Source of the DNA: Desulfobacteraceae bacterium
GTDB lineage: Bacteria > Desulfobacterota > DSM-4660 > Desulfatiglandales > Desulfatiglandaceae
Assembly: GCA_030589715.1 (NCBI GenBank)
Contig: JAUUVE010000014.1
Location: 1-14,698 of the forward strand
Reading direction: 5' to 3'
DNA: 14,698 nucleotides
The translations under genes were made by a program, and so were the position numbers. Of this stretch, positions 1 through 5,839 are shown in pieces. The notes beneath the pieces are model-generated. The model was not told the origin of the DNA. It saw nothing but the letters and a program-made list of their open reading frames with translations, and ran no database searches. Within the stretch, counting starts at the first letter, position 1. Every line of letters begins with the position of its first letter.

Positions 1-494
1 CGGGAAAAATCATCAAGGAGCAAAAGAAGGTATATCTTCAGCTTATGAATGAAAAACTCCAAGATATCGACTTGAACCAACTCCAGAGGACGACTTGCCT
101 CAAAACGTTGGCTTTCCTCCTTATCACGCTTTTTGCGAATACCCCGGTAACCATTAGCCTCCATTACCCTTTGAACTGTCCGCGTAGAAATCGTTATCCC
201 TTGTCTCCTTAATTGATTTCGCACCTGGCTTGGTCCAAATCCCGGATAACGCTCCCAAGTATCAAGAACTGCCTTTTCCTGTTCTTTGGTGACCTTCTTG
301 ATTCCACGGCCACGGGATTTTGGCCGGTATGCTAAAAATGCCTCCTCTCCCAAAACTTCTAATTTGCGCTGCCATTGGTATACCGTCGTGTAATGAATCC
401 CAGCTAAATCGGCAGCTTCATTTATCCCAATTTCCTTTGCGCTTTCCAAAATATCCAGCTTTTGCTTTTGTGTAAAATGGCTCTTCTTTCCCAT
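1..494 (-). CDS. IS481/IS3-superfamily transposase, N-terminal part (runs off window)
   Basis: Reading leftward from ATG at 494-492, an open frame of 164 codons continues past the window edge, so the C-terminal half is missing. The N-terminus (about residues 5-45) looks like a helix-turn-helix of the transposase_8/HTH_29 kind (EAADLAGIHYTTVYQWQRKL). A second winged-helix-like segment follows (about 68-115), and then the start of an integrase core (rve, DDE fold) with LVQVDILEF near residue 141 and LLLDDFSR at the edge. The Asp of VQVD would be the first catalytic acidic residue. A GGGGGA ribosome binding site lies 6-7 bases before the ATG. A single long frame without a visible frameshift fits IS481 better than two-frame IS3 elements, but the exact family cannot be fixed from half a protein. 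Its function is transposition of the element it lies in. Confidence 0.9.
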   Translation of the reverse strand, partial: MGKKSHFTQKQKLDILESAKEIGINEAADLAGIHYTTVYQWQRKLEVLGEEAFLAYRPKSRGRGIKKVTKEQEKAVLDTWERYPGFGPSQVRNQLRRQGITISTRTVQRVMEANGYRGIRKKRDKEESQRFEASRPLELVQVDILEFFIHKLKIYLLLLLDDFS

Positions 495-575
495 CACACT
501 TCCCCCTTTCATTTTCCCGGAGAAAGTGTTACCCTCTTTTCGCTAATTTTTTACGGATTCTTAGTAGCAGATACA
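1..575 (-). mobile_element. Insertion sequence, one end present
   Basis: The transposase gene and about 80 non-coding bases beyond its start form one end of an insertion sequence. On the minus strand the likely tip reads TGTATCTGCTACTAAGAATC, starting at 575; 5'-TGT is the usual end of IS3/IS481-type elements. The other end is outside the window, so the terminal inverted repeat and target duplication cannot be checked, and the 575 boundary is an estimate. Confidence 0.55.
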
Positions 576-598
576 ATAGTCAGTTCGGTGGGGTTTGG

Positions 599-627
599 TT
601 GTTAGGGAATGGGGTATATGGTATTAA
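599..627 (+). promoter_or_regulatory. Putative sigma-70 promoter of the 652-3353 operon
   Basis: TTGTTA (599-604), a 17-base spacer and TATTAA (622-627) lie just outside the insertion sequence and about 25 bases before the first start codon. The match is moderate and found by eye only. Confidence 0.4.
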
Positions 628-651
628 AACACTATTGAGGTGGTAATTCTC

Positions 652-1449
652 ATGTTATACGGCGCAATGAATTTTCCCGTAAGACCGGTGCTTAGAGAGC
701 TTGAGACGATTTCAGGTTTGGGTTTTGATTACCTGGAGTTGGCCATGGATCCCCCAAAGGCGCATTATGAGACTGTTCGTCAGCAGAAAGATGAGCTATT
801 AAGGGCCTTGGATCGCTCAAAGATGGGGCTTGTTTGCCATCTTCCCACTTTTGTCTCCACGGCTGATCTAACAGAAAGCCTAAGGGAGACCTCTCTCAAT
901 GAGGTGATAGAATCCCTTGAGCTCGCGGCCGAGTTGGATCCGCTTAAGGTTGTGCTTCATCCCAGCTTCATTGGAGGGCTAGGGGTTTTTGTGATGGATC
1001 AGGCCAGAGAATATGCCTTTAAGAGCCTGGATGCCATCGTGGAAAGGGCAGATCAACTCGGACTCATGCTTTGCATTGAGAATATGTTCCCCCGGTCCAA
1101 TTCGCTTGTCAATCCGGAGGACTTTATAAAGATCTTTGAGCGGTTCCCCACACTAAAGCTGACCCTGGACACGGGACATGGGCATATGGGTAGTAGGGGT
1201 GGGAAGAGGCTCTTCGATTTTATTGATAGGTTTCATGATCGCATTGGCCATATCCACGCAAATGACAATTTTGGCAAAGAGGACAACCACCTCCCAATAG
1301 GCACCGGGACCGTTGATTTTCTGAAGGTGATCAAGGCACTCAAAAAGGTGGCCTATGACGCCACAATTACCCTTGAGGTCTTTTCTCGAGACAGGGACTA
1401 TCTTAAGATAAGTAAAGAGAAGTTGAAGGCCATGTTTGCTGTGGCTTAG
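652..1449 (+). CDS. Sugar phosphate isomerase/epimerase-like TIM-barrel protein
   Basis: A 265-residue protein of the xylose-isomerase-like / AP-endonuclease-2 TIM-barrel superfamily. Visible landmarks are the N-terminal strand MLYGAMNF, VVLHPSF with His near 103, CIENMF with Glu near 143, TLDTGHGH with Asp near 173 and His near 176, IGHIHANDN with His near 200 and 202, a glycine-containing PIGTGTVDF segment, and a final TLEVF with Glu near 242. In this family such Glu, Asp and His residues bind a divalent metal at the barrel mouth. ATG at 652 is preferred over GTG at 640, because GAGGTGG (636-642) sits at ribosome-binding distance from 652 and nothing suitable precedes 640. It is the first gene of a cluster with two exported proteins, with 21 bases to the next start. 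The superfamily includes isomerases, epimerases and endonucleases, so the substrate is unknown. No signal peptide is seen, so it is cytoplasmic. Confidence 0.8.
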   Translation: MLYGAMNFPVRPVLRELETISGLGFDYLELAMDPPKAHYETVRQQKDELLRALDRSKMGLVCHLPTFVSTADLTESLRETSLNEVIESLELAAELDPLKVVLHPSFIGGLGVFVMDQAREYAFKSLDAIVERADQLGLMLCIENMFPRSNSLVNPEDFIKIFERFPTLKLTLDTGHGHMGSRGGKRLFDFIDRFHDRIGHIHANDNFGKEDNHLPIGTGTVDFLKVIKALKKVAYDATITLEVFSRDRDYLKISKEKLKAMFAVA

Positions 1450-1470
1450 GTGTTGTGCAAAGGAGGCCTC

Positions 1471-2403
1471 ATGAAAGGAGTAATCCTGCATAAGGCACCC
1501 TGCCTCTTCCCTTACGCATTCCTTATATGCTGTTTGGTGCCTTTTGTGGTTCAAGAATCGTATGCAGATCCTGTTGGTCTCCTGCAGGCAACCCTGCCAA
1601 GTCAAATAGAGGGCTGGAGGGCGGAGCCTGAGGACCGCCTTTTCGACCCCGAGACAATCTTCGAGTATATCAATGGGGGAGGGGAACTCTACAAGGCATA
1701 CAATATGCGTAGGTGCCTTTCCCGCAGTTACACCAATCCAGATGGCCCAACCATAGTGTTGGACATCTTTGACATGGGCTCTTCCGGGGATGCATTTGGG
1801 GTCTTCACCCATGAGCAGGAGGGGGAACCATTAGAAGTGGGGCAGGGGGGGCTTTACCGATCCGGCTGGCTCAGGTTCTGGAAGGGTCGCTTTTTTGTCT
1901 CCATATATTCAGAGATGGAAACCGCTGCCTCGGAAAAGGCGGTCAGGGAGCTGGCCACGGCTGTGGCTTTACTCATCACGGACCAGGGCCCAAAGCCCAG
2001 GGTCGTATCCAGATTGCCTGTGGAGGGGCTCCGGCCCAGAAGCGTAAGGTACCTTCCCCACCAAACCGTGCTCAACTATCATTTCTATCTGGCAGATGAA
2101 AACATCCTGAATCTGGGGCCTCGAACAGATGCTGTACTTGCGTCATATCAGCTGGGCCAGGAAACTGCATATCTTCTCCTGGTCGTGTACCCGGATGCCG
2201 CAAAGGCAGAAAAGGCACTCCAAGGCTTTATCAAACATTATATTCCTGAGGCAGAGTCAACGGGCCTTGCCTTACTGGAAAACGGGAAGTGGTCTGCTGC
2301 CAGGATAGAGGGGAAGCTCCTGGTGATAGTTCTGGATTCCGACAGCAGACGCCTCGCCAAGGGGCTCTTGGAAAAAGTGAAGAAGAATTCTTTTGATTTT
2401 TGA
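1471..2403 (+). CDS. Exported DUF6599-like protein
   Basis: A 310-residue protein with a Sec signal peptide: a basic start, a hydrophobic stretch at about 9-26, and an ESYA|DP-type cleavage site near residue 32. The mature part has FEYINGGGELY near 64-74 and GSSGDAFGVF near 103-112. I recognise these motifs from the DUF6599 family, whose function is unknown to me. There are no transmembrane segments beyond the signal and no metal-binding cysteine cluster, so it is probably soluble in the periplasm. AGGAGG at 1461-1466 lies four bases before ATG 1471, so this ATG is chosen over an in-frame GTG at 1450. It starts 21 bases after the isomerase-like gene and ends 47 bases before the next start, so it is almost certainly co-transcribed. 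Confidence 0.75.
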   Translation: MKGVILHKAPCLFPYAFLICCLVPFVVQESYADPVGLLQATLPSQIEGWRAEPEDRLFDPETIFEYINGGGELYKAYNMRRCLSRSYTNPDGPTIVLDIFDMGSSGDAFGVFTHEQEGEPLEVGQGGLYRSGWLRFWKGRFFVSIYSEMETAASEKAVRELATAVALLITDQGPKPRVVSRLPVEGLRPRSVRYLPHQTVLNYHFYLADENILNLGPRTDAVLASYQLGQETAYLLLVVYPDAAKAEKALQGFIKHYIPEAESTGLALLENGKWSAARIEGKLLVIVLDSDSRRLAKGLLEKVKKNSFDF

Positions 2404-2450
2404 TCTTGGTCTAGATCGGCCCCAGGAAGCATATGCGGAAGGTTGGGGTT

Positions 2451-3353
2451 ATGAGAGAAAAGAAGAGGGTCATTACAAGGCGCGATTTTATGCGTGCCAG
2501 CTCATGCATGGCAGTGGGGGGCCTCATCGGGTTGCCCCTCCTTGGTAATTCCCCTGTAAGATGTGCTGAGAAAAAGAGCAAGGTGGCACTGGTGCGTGAC
2601 AAAGAGGTCCTGGACAATGGTGGGCATTTGAGGCCAGATGTTTTGCAGGATATGCTGGACCGGGCCGTAATCTCCCTTTTCGGGACAAGTGATCCGGTGA
2701 CGGCCTGGAAGCAATTGGTGGGGCCTACTGATATTGTGGGCATCAAGAGCAATGTCTGGTATCACCTCCGCACCCCGAGGCCATTGGAGGAGGCCATTCT
2801 GAGGCGCCTTCTGGATGCCGGTGTCAGGGAGGAAAACATCTCCACTGATGATCGGGGTGTCCTTCGGAACCCGGTCTTTGAGGGGTCTACGGCGCTCATC
2901 AATGTCCGACCCATGCGGACACATAACTGGTCCGGGCTTGGGACTCTCATAAAAAACTATATCATGTTTGTTCATAAGCCATGGACCTATCACGGCAATG
3001 CCTGCGAGAATCTGGGTGCCATCTGGAAACTTTCCCACCTTACGGGCAGGACCCGCCTCAACGTCTTGGTAATGCTCACGCCGCTTTTTCATGGTATGGG
3101 GCCCCATCACTTTAACCGCCGGTTCACGTGGCCCTATTGCGGTCTGATCGTTAGCACCGATCCTGTTGCCGCGGATGCCACCGGCGCCAGGATCATTCAG
3201 GCCAAACGGAATGTCTACTTCGGGAGTGTAAGGCCCATAAGCCCGCCGCCACGGCATATTGGGGCGGCCGATACCCGCTTTGGGCTGGGCAATAGCCGTA
3301 AGGAGCTTATCCACTTAATCAGGTTGGGGTGGGATGGGGATATATTGATCTAA
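2451..3353 (+). CDS. Tat-exported DUF362-domain protein
   Basis: A 300-residue protein opening with a twin-arginine signal: KRVITRRDFMRASS (RR at 10-11), a hydrophobic core (about 18-33) and a likely cleavage after CA near residue 39. The body resembles DUF362: VGIKSNVW, a central NVRPMRTHNWSGLGTLIKNY segment, HKPWTYHGN, and an aspartate-rich IVSTDPVAADATGARI stretch near the end that is typical of this family. There is no ferredoxin-type cysteine cluster, unlike some longer DUF362 proteins. ATG 2451 is preferred because GGAAGG (2437-2442) is eight bases upstream and it gives a compact Tat n-region. ATG 2433 is possible but has AGGAAG only three bases away. Tat export implies folding, and perhaps cofactor loading, in the cytoplasm. 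As last gene of the operon it shares a compartment with the DUF6599-like protein. The reaction is unknown. Confidence 0.8.
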   Translation: MREKKRVITRRDFMRASSCMAVGGLIGLPLLGNSPVRCAEKKSKVALVRDKEVLDNGGHLRPDVLQDMLDRAVISLFGTSDPVTAWKQLVGPTDIVGIKSNVWYHLRTPRPLEEAILRRLLDAGVREENISTDDRGVLRNPVFEGSTALINVRPMRTHNWSGLGTLIKNYIMFVHKPWTYHGNACENLGAIWKLSHLTGRTRLNVLVMLTPLFHGMGPHHFNRRFTWPYCGLIVSTDPVAADATGARIIQAKRNVYFGSVRPISPPPRHIGAADTRFGLGNSRKELIHLIRLGWDGDILI

Positions 3354-3390
3354 TGCGTATCCCAGAGAAAAGATATTGATCGTCTTTCTA

Positions 3391-3419
3391 TTGACTTCCA
3401 TGCCTTTTGATTCTAAGAT
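3391..3419 (+). promoter_or_regulatory. Putative sigma-70 promoter of the 3446 gene
   Basis: TTGACT (3391-3396), a 17-base spacer and TAAGAT (3414-3419) lie directly before a strong ribosome binding site at 3427. The predicted leader is only about 20 bases, which suggests the 98-residue gene is a separate transcription unit. Confidence 0.5.
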
Positions 3420-3445
3420 TTTGTCTAGGAGGAAGGTAGAAGGGT

Positions 3446-3742
3446 ATGGATGAAGAAGAATATAGTAAAAAGTATGTAAAGTTGAGGATCCTCAAGAGTA
3501 TCCAGGAGTATCTAAGGCCCGGAAATAACTCTCCCACGGCAGTATATCCTATCAATGTACCTGATGATTTGCTCTATCAGGTGCTCAAGTTGGAAGGGGC
3601 TGATAGTGCTGACAAATTGATACATAAGATCTTCAAAATGGGTCTTACTGTCTGGAGCGAGAGATTTTACAGCGACTCCTTTGGCTCGCAGGAGAATCTG
3701 CAGAGGTTTATCGAAGTGGTAAAAAAACGTAACAGAGAATGA
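3446..3742 (+). CDS. Small protein of unknown function, 98 residues
   Basis: I do not recognise this gene. AGGAGGAAGG (3427-3436) lies nine bases before the ATG, which supports translation. The protein is charged and predicted mostly helical. It has an acidic/lysine-rich start (MDEEEYSKKYVKLRIL), a middle NVPDDLLYQVLKLEGADSAD, and a basic C-terminal helix ending VVKKRNRE. There are no cysteines, no signal peptide and no transmembrane segment. The order of a short strand-like PINVPDD segment and two helices recalls small DNA-binding or adaptor proteins, but this is only a resemblance. It has its own promoter-like sequence, follows the DUF362 gene by 92 bases, and faces the hdrA remnant tail to tail. 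Confidence 0.65.
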   Translation: MDEEEYSKKYVKLRILKSIQEYLRPGNNSPTAVYPINVPDDLLYQVLKLEGADSADKLIHKIFKMGLTVWSERFYSDSFGSQENLQRFIEVVKKRNRE

Positions 3743-3804
3743 AATGATGTCCCCTGTCCCTTGAGTACCCTGGCCGAAGGAGGACCTCTTTTTTGGATAA
3801 AGGA

Positions 3805-4105
3805 TCAGACCGTGGGTCTGGGTAGAACGCCCGCCCTCTCAGCAATCTCAGGAACCTTGTGTTCCCATTCGATTGCCATCAGGTGAACACCGGCCGACCT
3901 CGACCGGTTTGGGGGAAATAATTCACATGGAGCAGTCATTGGTGGAAAAGGTCTTGTCGAGCTGGGCCATTACCCCCCCTATGGCCGGAGATCCCTCCGT
4001 GAGATGTACATAAGAGCCGGAATCTGCCAGGTCCAGTGCTGCCTGCATGCCGGCAATTCCGCCACCCACCACCATGACAGATCCTTTTGGATTGTCTTGA
4101 CCCAT
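3805..4105 (-). pseudogene. hdrA: 5' remnant of hdrA (CoB-CoM heterodisulfide reductase subunit A / QmoA-like), probable selenocysteine form
   Basis: From ATG at 4105-4103 the first 60 residues match the FAD-binding start of HdrA: GSVMVVGGGIAGMQAALDLA (dinucleotide fold), SPAIGGVMAQLDKTF and STNDCSM. The next codon is TGA (3925-3923), where family members have Cys or selenocysteine, and then IISPKPVEVGR, the expected HdrA sequence. Read through, the frame ends at TGA 3850-3848 after 85 residues. The frame shifted by +1 gives HLMAIEWEHKVPEIAERAG before a stop at 3807-3805. That may be the decayed continuation of HdrA after a roughly 4-base insertion, but the match is weak. A full HdrA is several times longer, with iron-sulfur domains absent here. 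GGGAG lies eight bases before the ATG, and TATAAT lies upstream, so the 5' control region is intact. No other gene of a heterodisulfide reductase complex is nearby. It may be a truncated copy or a recent break. Confidence 0.8.
3889..3908 (-). promoter_or_regulatory. SECIS-like hairpin after the hdrA UGA
   Basis: On the minus strand, 14 bases after the TGA codon, ACCGGTC (3908-3902) pairs with GGCCGGT (3895-3889), seven pairs with one G-U, around the loop GAGGTC. Bacterial SECIS elements lie directly 3' of the UGA and need guanine, typically GGU, in the apical loop; the E. coli fdhF loop contains AGGUC. Distance from UGA to the loop bases is about 22, within the usual bacterial range. Sequence and placement are seen directly; function is inferred. 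Confidence 0.6.
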
Positions 4106-4149
4106 ATTATTTGTCTCCCAATTCTTGCCCTAAACTTATCTTTAAGGGG

Positions 4150-4178
4150 ATTATACTCCGATCAAAAAAGACGTAGTT
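4150..4178 (-). promoter_or_regulatory. Putative promoter of the hdrA remnant
   Basis: The minus strand carries a consensus TATAAT at 4155-4150, about 45 bases before the hdrA start. The -35 at 17-base spacing (AACTAC, 4178-4173) is poor, so an activator may have been needed if the promoter is real. Confidence 0.4.
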
Positions 4179-4257
4179 TTCTGCCACACCCATTGCCTAG
4201 GTGTCAGACAAAATCCTCATGATGATGGATTGATTTTGGGGCGGGTTCTTATTGCAG

Positions 4258-4286
4258 TTGTCTAAGTTGTCAGTATTTGATAAAAT
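4258..4286 (+). promoter_or_regulatory. Putative sigma-70 promoter of the FmdB-type gene
   Basis: TTGTCT (4258-4263), 17 bases, TAAAAT (4281-4286). It would give a leader of about 90 bases before ATG 4381 and is divergent from the hdrA promoter. Confidence 0.4.
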
Positions 4287-4380
4287 AGAGATATTTTGGA
4301 TAAATCATCTTGCTGGTTTTGTAACCTATACCCTGGTGCCACAGGACTCCGGGTACCCAAAAAAAGAAAGAATTGATCAG

Positions 4381-4722
4381 ATGCCCATTTATGAGTACCG
4401 ATGCAGCGGCTGTGAAAGACAATTCCAAAGCCTGGTCATAAAGAAGGGAGAGGAAGAAGGCCTGGTTTGCCCCGGATGTGGCGGGCACGAGTTGAAAAGG
4501 CTCATCTCCAGGGTCGCCTATCATGTATCAGAGGGGGCCCGCCTGGAGGCATACGATCCCAAGGCCTGCCACGATGACAGCTTTTACAAGGACAGCCGCA
4601 ACATAGGGCTACACGCCCAGAAGCGCGCCCAGCAAATGGGTGTGGACCTGGGGAGCGGCTTTGAGGCAAAGCTGGACAAACTGAGGACCGATCCTGGCAG
4701 CGTCTTGAAAGACAGCGATTAA
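4381..4722 (+). CDS. FmdB-family zinc ribbon protein
   Basis: A 113-residue protein beginning MPIYEYRCSGCERQF, the standard opening of FmdB/CxxC_CXXC_SSSS regulatory proteins. Two CxxC pairs (Cys8/Cys11 and Cys30/Cys33) form the predicted zinc ribbon, with PGCGG around the second pair and KRLISRV after it, as usual for the family. The C-terminal 70 residues are polar and helical (AQKRAQQMG, FEAKLDKLRTDPG) and match no domain I know. The frame is open upstream to about 4252, but ATG 4381 is chosen because the family starts exactly there; the ribosome binding site (AAAGAAAGAA) is weak. Family members are named after a regulator near formamidase genes, and their molecular role is poorly defined. 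The gene is followed by other small cytoplasmic genes on the same strand. Confidence 0.85.
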   Translation: MPIYEYRCSGCERQFQSLVIKKGEEEGLVCPGCGGHELKRLISRVAYHVSEGARLEAYDPKACHDDSFYKDSRNIGLHAQKRAQQMGVDLGSGFEAKLDKLRTDPGSVLKDSD

Positions 4723-4775
4723 CAATCAACCCGCAACTTGCAACATGCAGCACGTAACCTGAAAGGTATTCTGTT

Positions 4776-5099
4776 ATGCGTCGGGAAGGAGAGGTAGTGC
4801 TGATCTATTATCAGGATCAACCAACAGTTTATGCACGTATAGAATCTATTGAGTTTGACATCAAGAGGGGATGGTATCAGGTAACGCTCTTGTTACTCAC
4901 CGTACCTGCCCAGACGGTTACCTGGATTCTTAGGGAGGCCTATATAGACGGAGAGCCATTTACAATGGGGGACATACCTGTGAGGCTGGAAGAGGTGAAG
5001 AGTACCTCGGTCAAGAGAGACACGGAAGTAACCGACCTATCAGAGGGAAAGGAGACTCCAGGTAAAGCGGGAAAGGTCATTCCTTTCAAAAAATACTAA
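4776..5099 (+). CDS. Conserved-looking hypothetical protein, 107 residues
   Basis: No family name can be given. The N-terminal two thirds look like a compact beta-rich domain: EGEVVLIYYQDQPTVYARI, then RGWYQVTLLLLTVPAQTVTW, then an FTMGDIPVRLEEV strand. I have an impression of similar short proteins in other Desulfobacterota, but cannot verify it. The last 40 residues are polar and probably disordered, ending in GKVIPFKKY. There are no cysteines, signal or membrane segment. AAAGG lies about nine bases before the ATG. It follows the FmdB-type gene by 53 bases, so co-transcription is plausible. Confidence 0.65.
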   Translation: MRREGEVVLIYYQDQPTVYARIESIEFDIKRGWYQVTLLLLTVPAQTVTWILREAYIDGEPFTMGDIPVRLEEVKSTSVKRDTEVTDLSEGKETPGKAGKVIPFKKY

Positions 5100-5108
5100 C
5101 CCGGATAG

Positions 5109-5134
5109 ACCCTGTCAGAGTTGCCTAACAGGGT
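5109..5134 (+). repeat. Hairpin without a T-run
   Basis: ACCCTGT (5109-5115) pairs perfectly with ACAGGGT (5128-5134) over a 12-base loop, ten bases after the stop of the 4776 gene. No T-run follows, so it is at best a weak or factor-dependent transcript end. Confidence 0.4.
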
Positions 5135-5143
5135 AAATCGGAG

Positions 5144-5222
5144 GATTGAAGATTGAAAATTGAAAATTGAAGATTGGCGGATTTTTTTCCCATTACTCCA
5201 TTACTCCAACATTCCATCACTC
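5144..5222. repeat. Two adjacent short tandem repeats (7-base and 8-base units)
   Basis: At 5144-5176 a 7-base unit, (G/A)ATTGAA, repeats about 4.7 times. After a T-run, 5191-5222 holds four 8-base units: CATTACTC twice exactly, then CAACATTC and CATCACTC. The arrays lie between two genes. Translation in the downstream frame would pass through the second array, but a poor TTG start and biased composition argue it is non-coding. Confidence 0.8.
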
Positions 5223-5245
5223 CAGGCCAAAAAAAGCGAAAAGCC

Positions 5246-5839
5246 ATGGGCGAGATTATAGACTTACAACAAGAATTGGAAGGACCTCCCGGTAATCTTA
5301 TCACCTCAAGTCCCTGGGAGTTCCGTAAGGCATACTGGGAAACCACCCATTTTCTTCAAATGCTGAAATCCCATTCTGCCAAGCTGGAATCCCGCCTTGA
5401 GGAGACCTACAATATTCTGCCCCACTTCTCTCTAAAGGGAGGCATGGCTCACACTATTCGGGCCATGTATACCTATCGGGAAAATGAAAAACATATGAGG
5501 GATGTCTATTACCTCACTGGGCTGATGGACTGTATGATCAACCAGGTAAGCCCGATCTTGCGGACTGATATCCTCAGGTCCATGTACAAAAAGGTCTTCC
5601 AAATGAAGGAGGAATTTGGTGTAAACTGGTATGGACCCCTTGATCAGGTCCTGCTCCCCGTCGATTCTTGGTTTTACAATCACTCCGAATACCGGTCCTC
5701 ATTGAGCAACGCCAGCACCATGAAAGAGCTTTACCTGGCCATCAGGAAGGGGACGGATGAAATGTTTGATATCCTGTCCCTCGAATATGCGTTTTATTGC
5801 CCAAAGATGGGAGGACTAAAATGGAGACCCGAGAGATAG
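5246..5839 (+). CDS. Hypothetical protein paired with the histidine kinase, 197 residues
   Basis: I do not recognise this family. The start ATG 5246 is placed after the tandem repeats; an in-frame TTG at 5174 would translate repeat DNA and has no ribosome binding site. The protein is soluble and mostly helical, with many aromatic residues: WEFRKAYWETTHFLQML, AHTIRAMYTYRENEKHMRDVYYL, FGVNWYGPLDQVLLPVDSWFYN. Isolated cysteines (in LMDCMI and FYCPKM) form no cluster. Its last 19 bases overlap the kinase gene, and the kinase ribosome binding site GGGAGG lies inside it. This implies translational coupling and a shared pathway, perhaps as sensor partner or target of the kinase. That link is inference from gene order. 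Confidence 0.7.
   Translation: MGEIIDLQQELEGPPGNLITSSPWEFRKAYWETTHFLQMLKSHSAKLESRLEETYNILPHFSLKGGMAHTIRAMYTYRENEKHMRDVYYLTGLMDCMINQVSPILRTDILRSMYKKVFQMKEEFGVNWYGPLDQVLLPVDSWFYNHSEYRSSLSNASTMKELYLAIRKGTDEMFDILSLEYAFYCPKMGGLKWRPER

Noticed and set aside
2502..3314. Minus-strand open frame of 270 codons
   Set aside because: It lies wholly opposite the DUF362-like gene, has no ribosome binding site or family motif, and its low-complexity Pro/Arg-rich sequence is typical of an antisense shadow.
3807..3821. Hairpin CAGACC-GTG-GGTCTG as terminator of the 3446 gene
   Set aside because: The stem is good, but no T-run follows on either strand, so it is not listed as a terminator.
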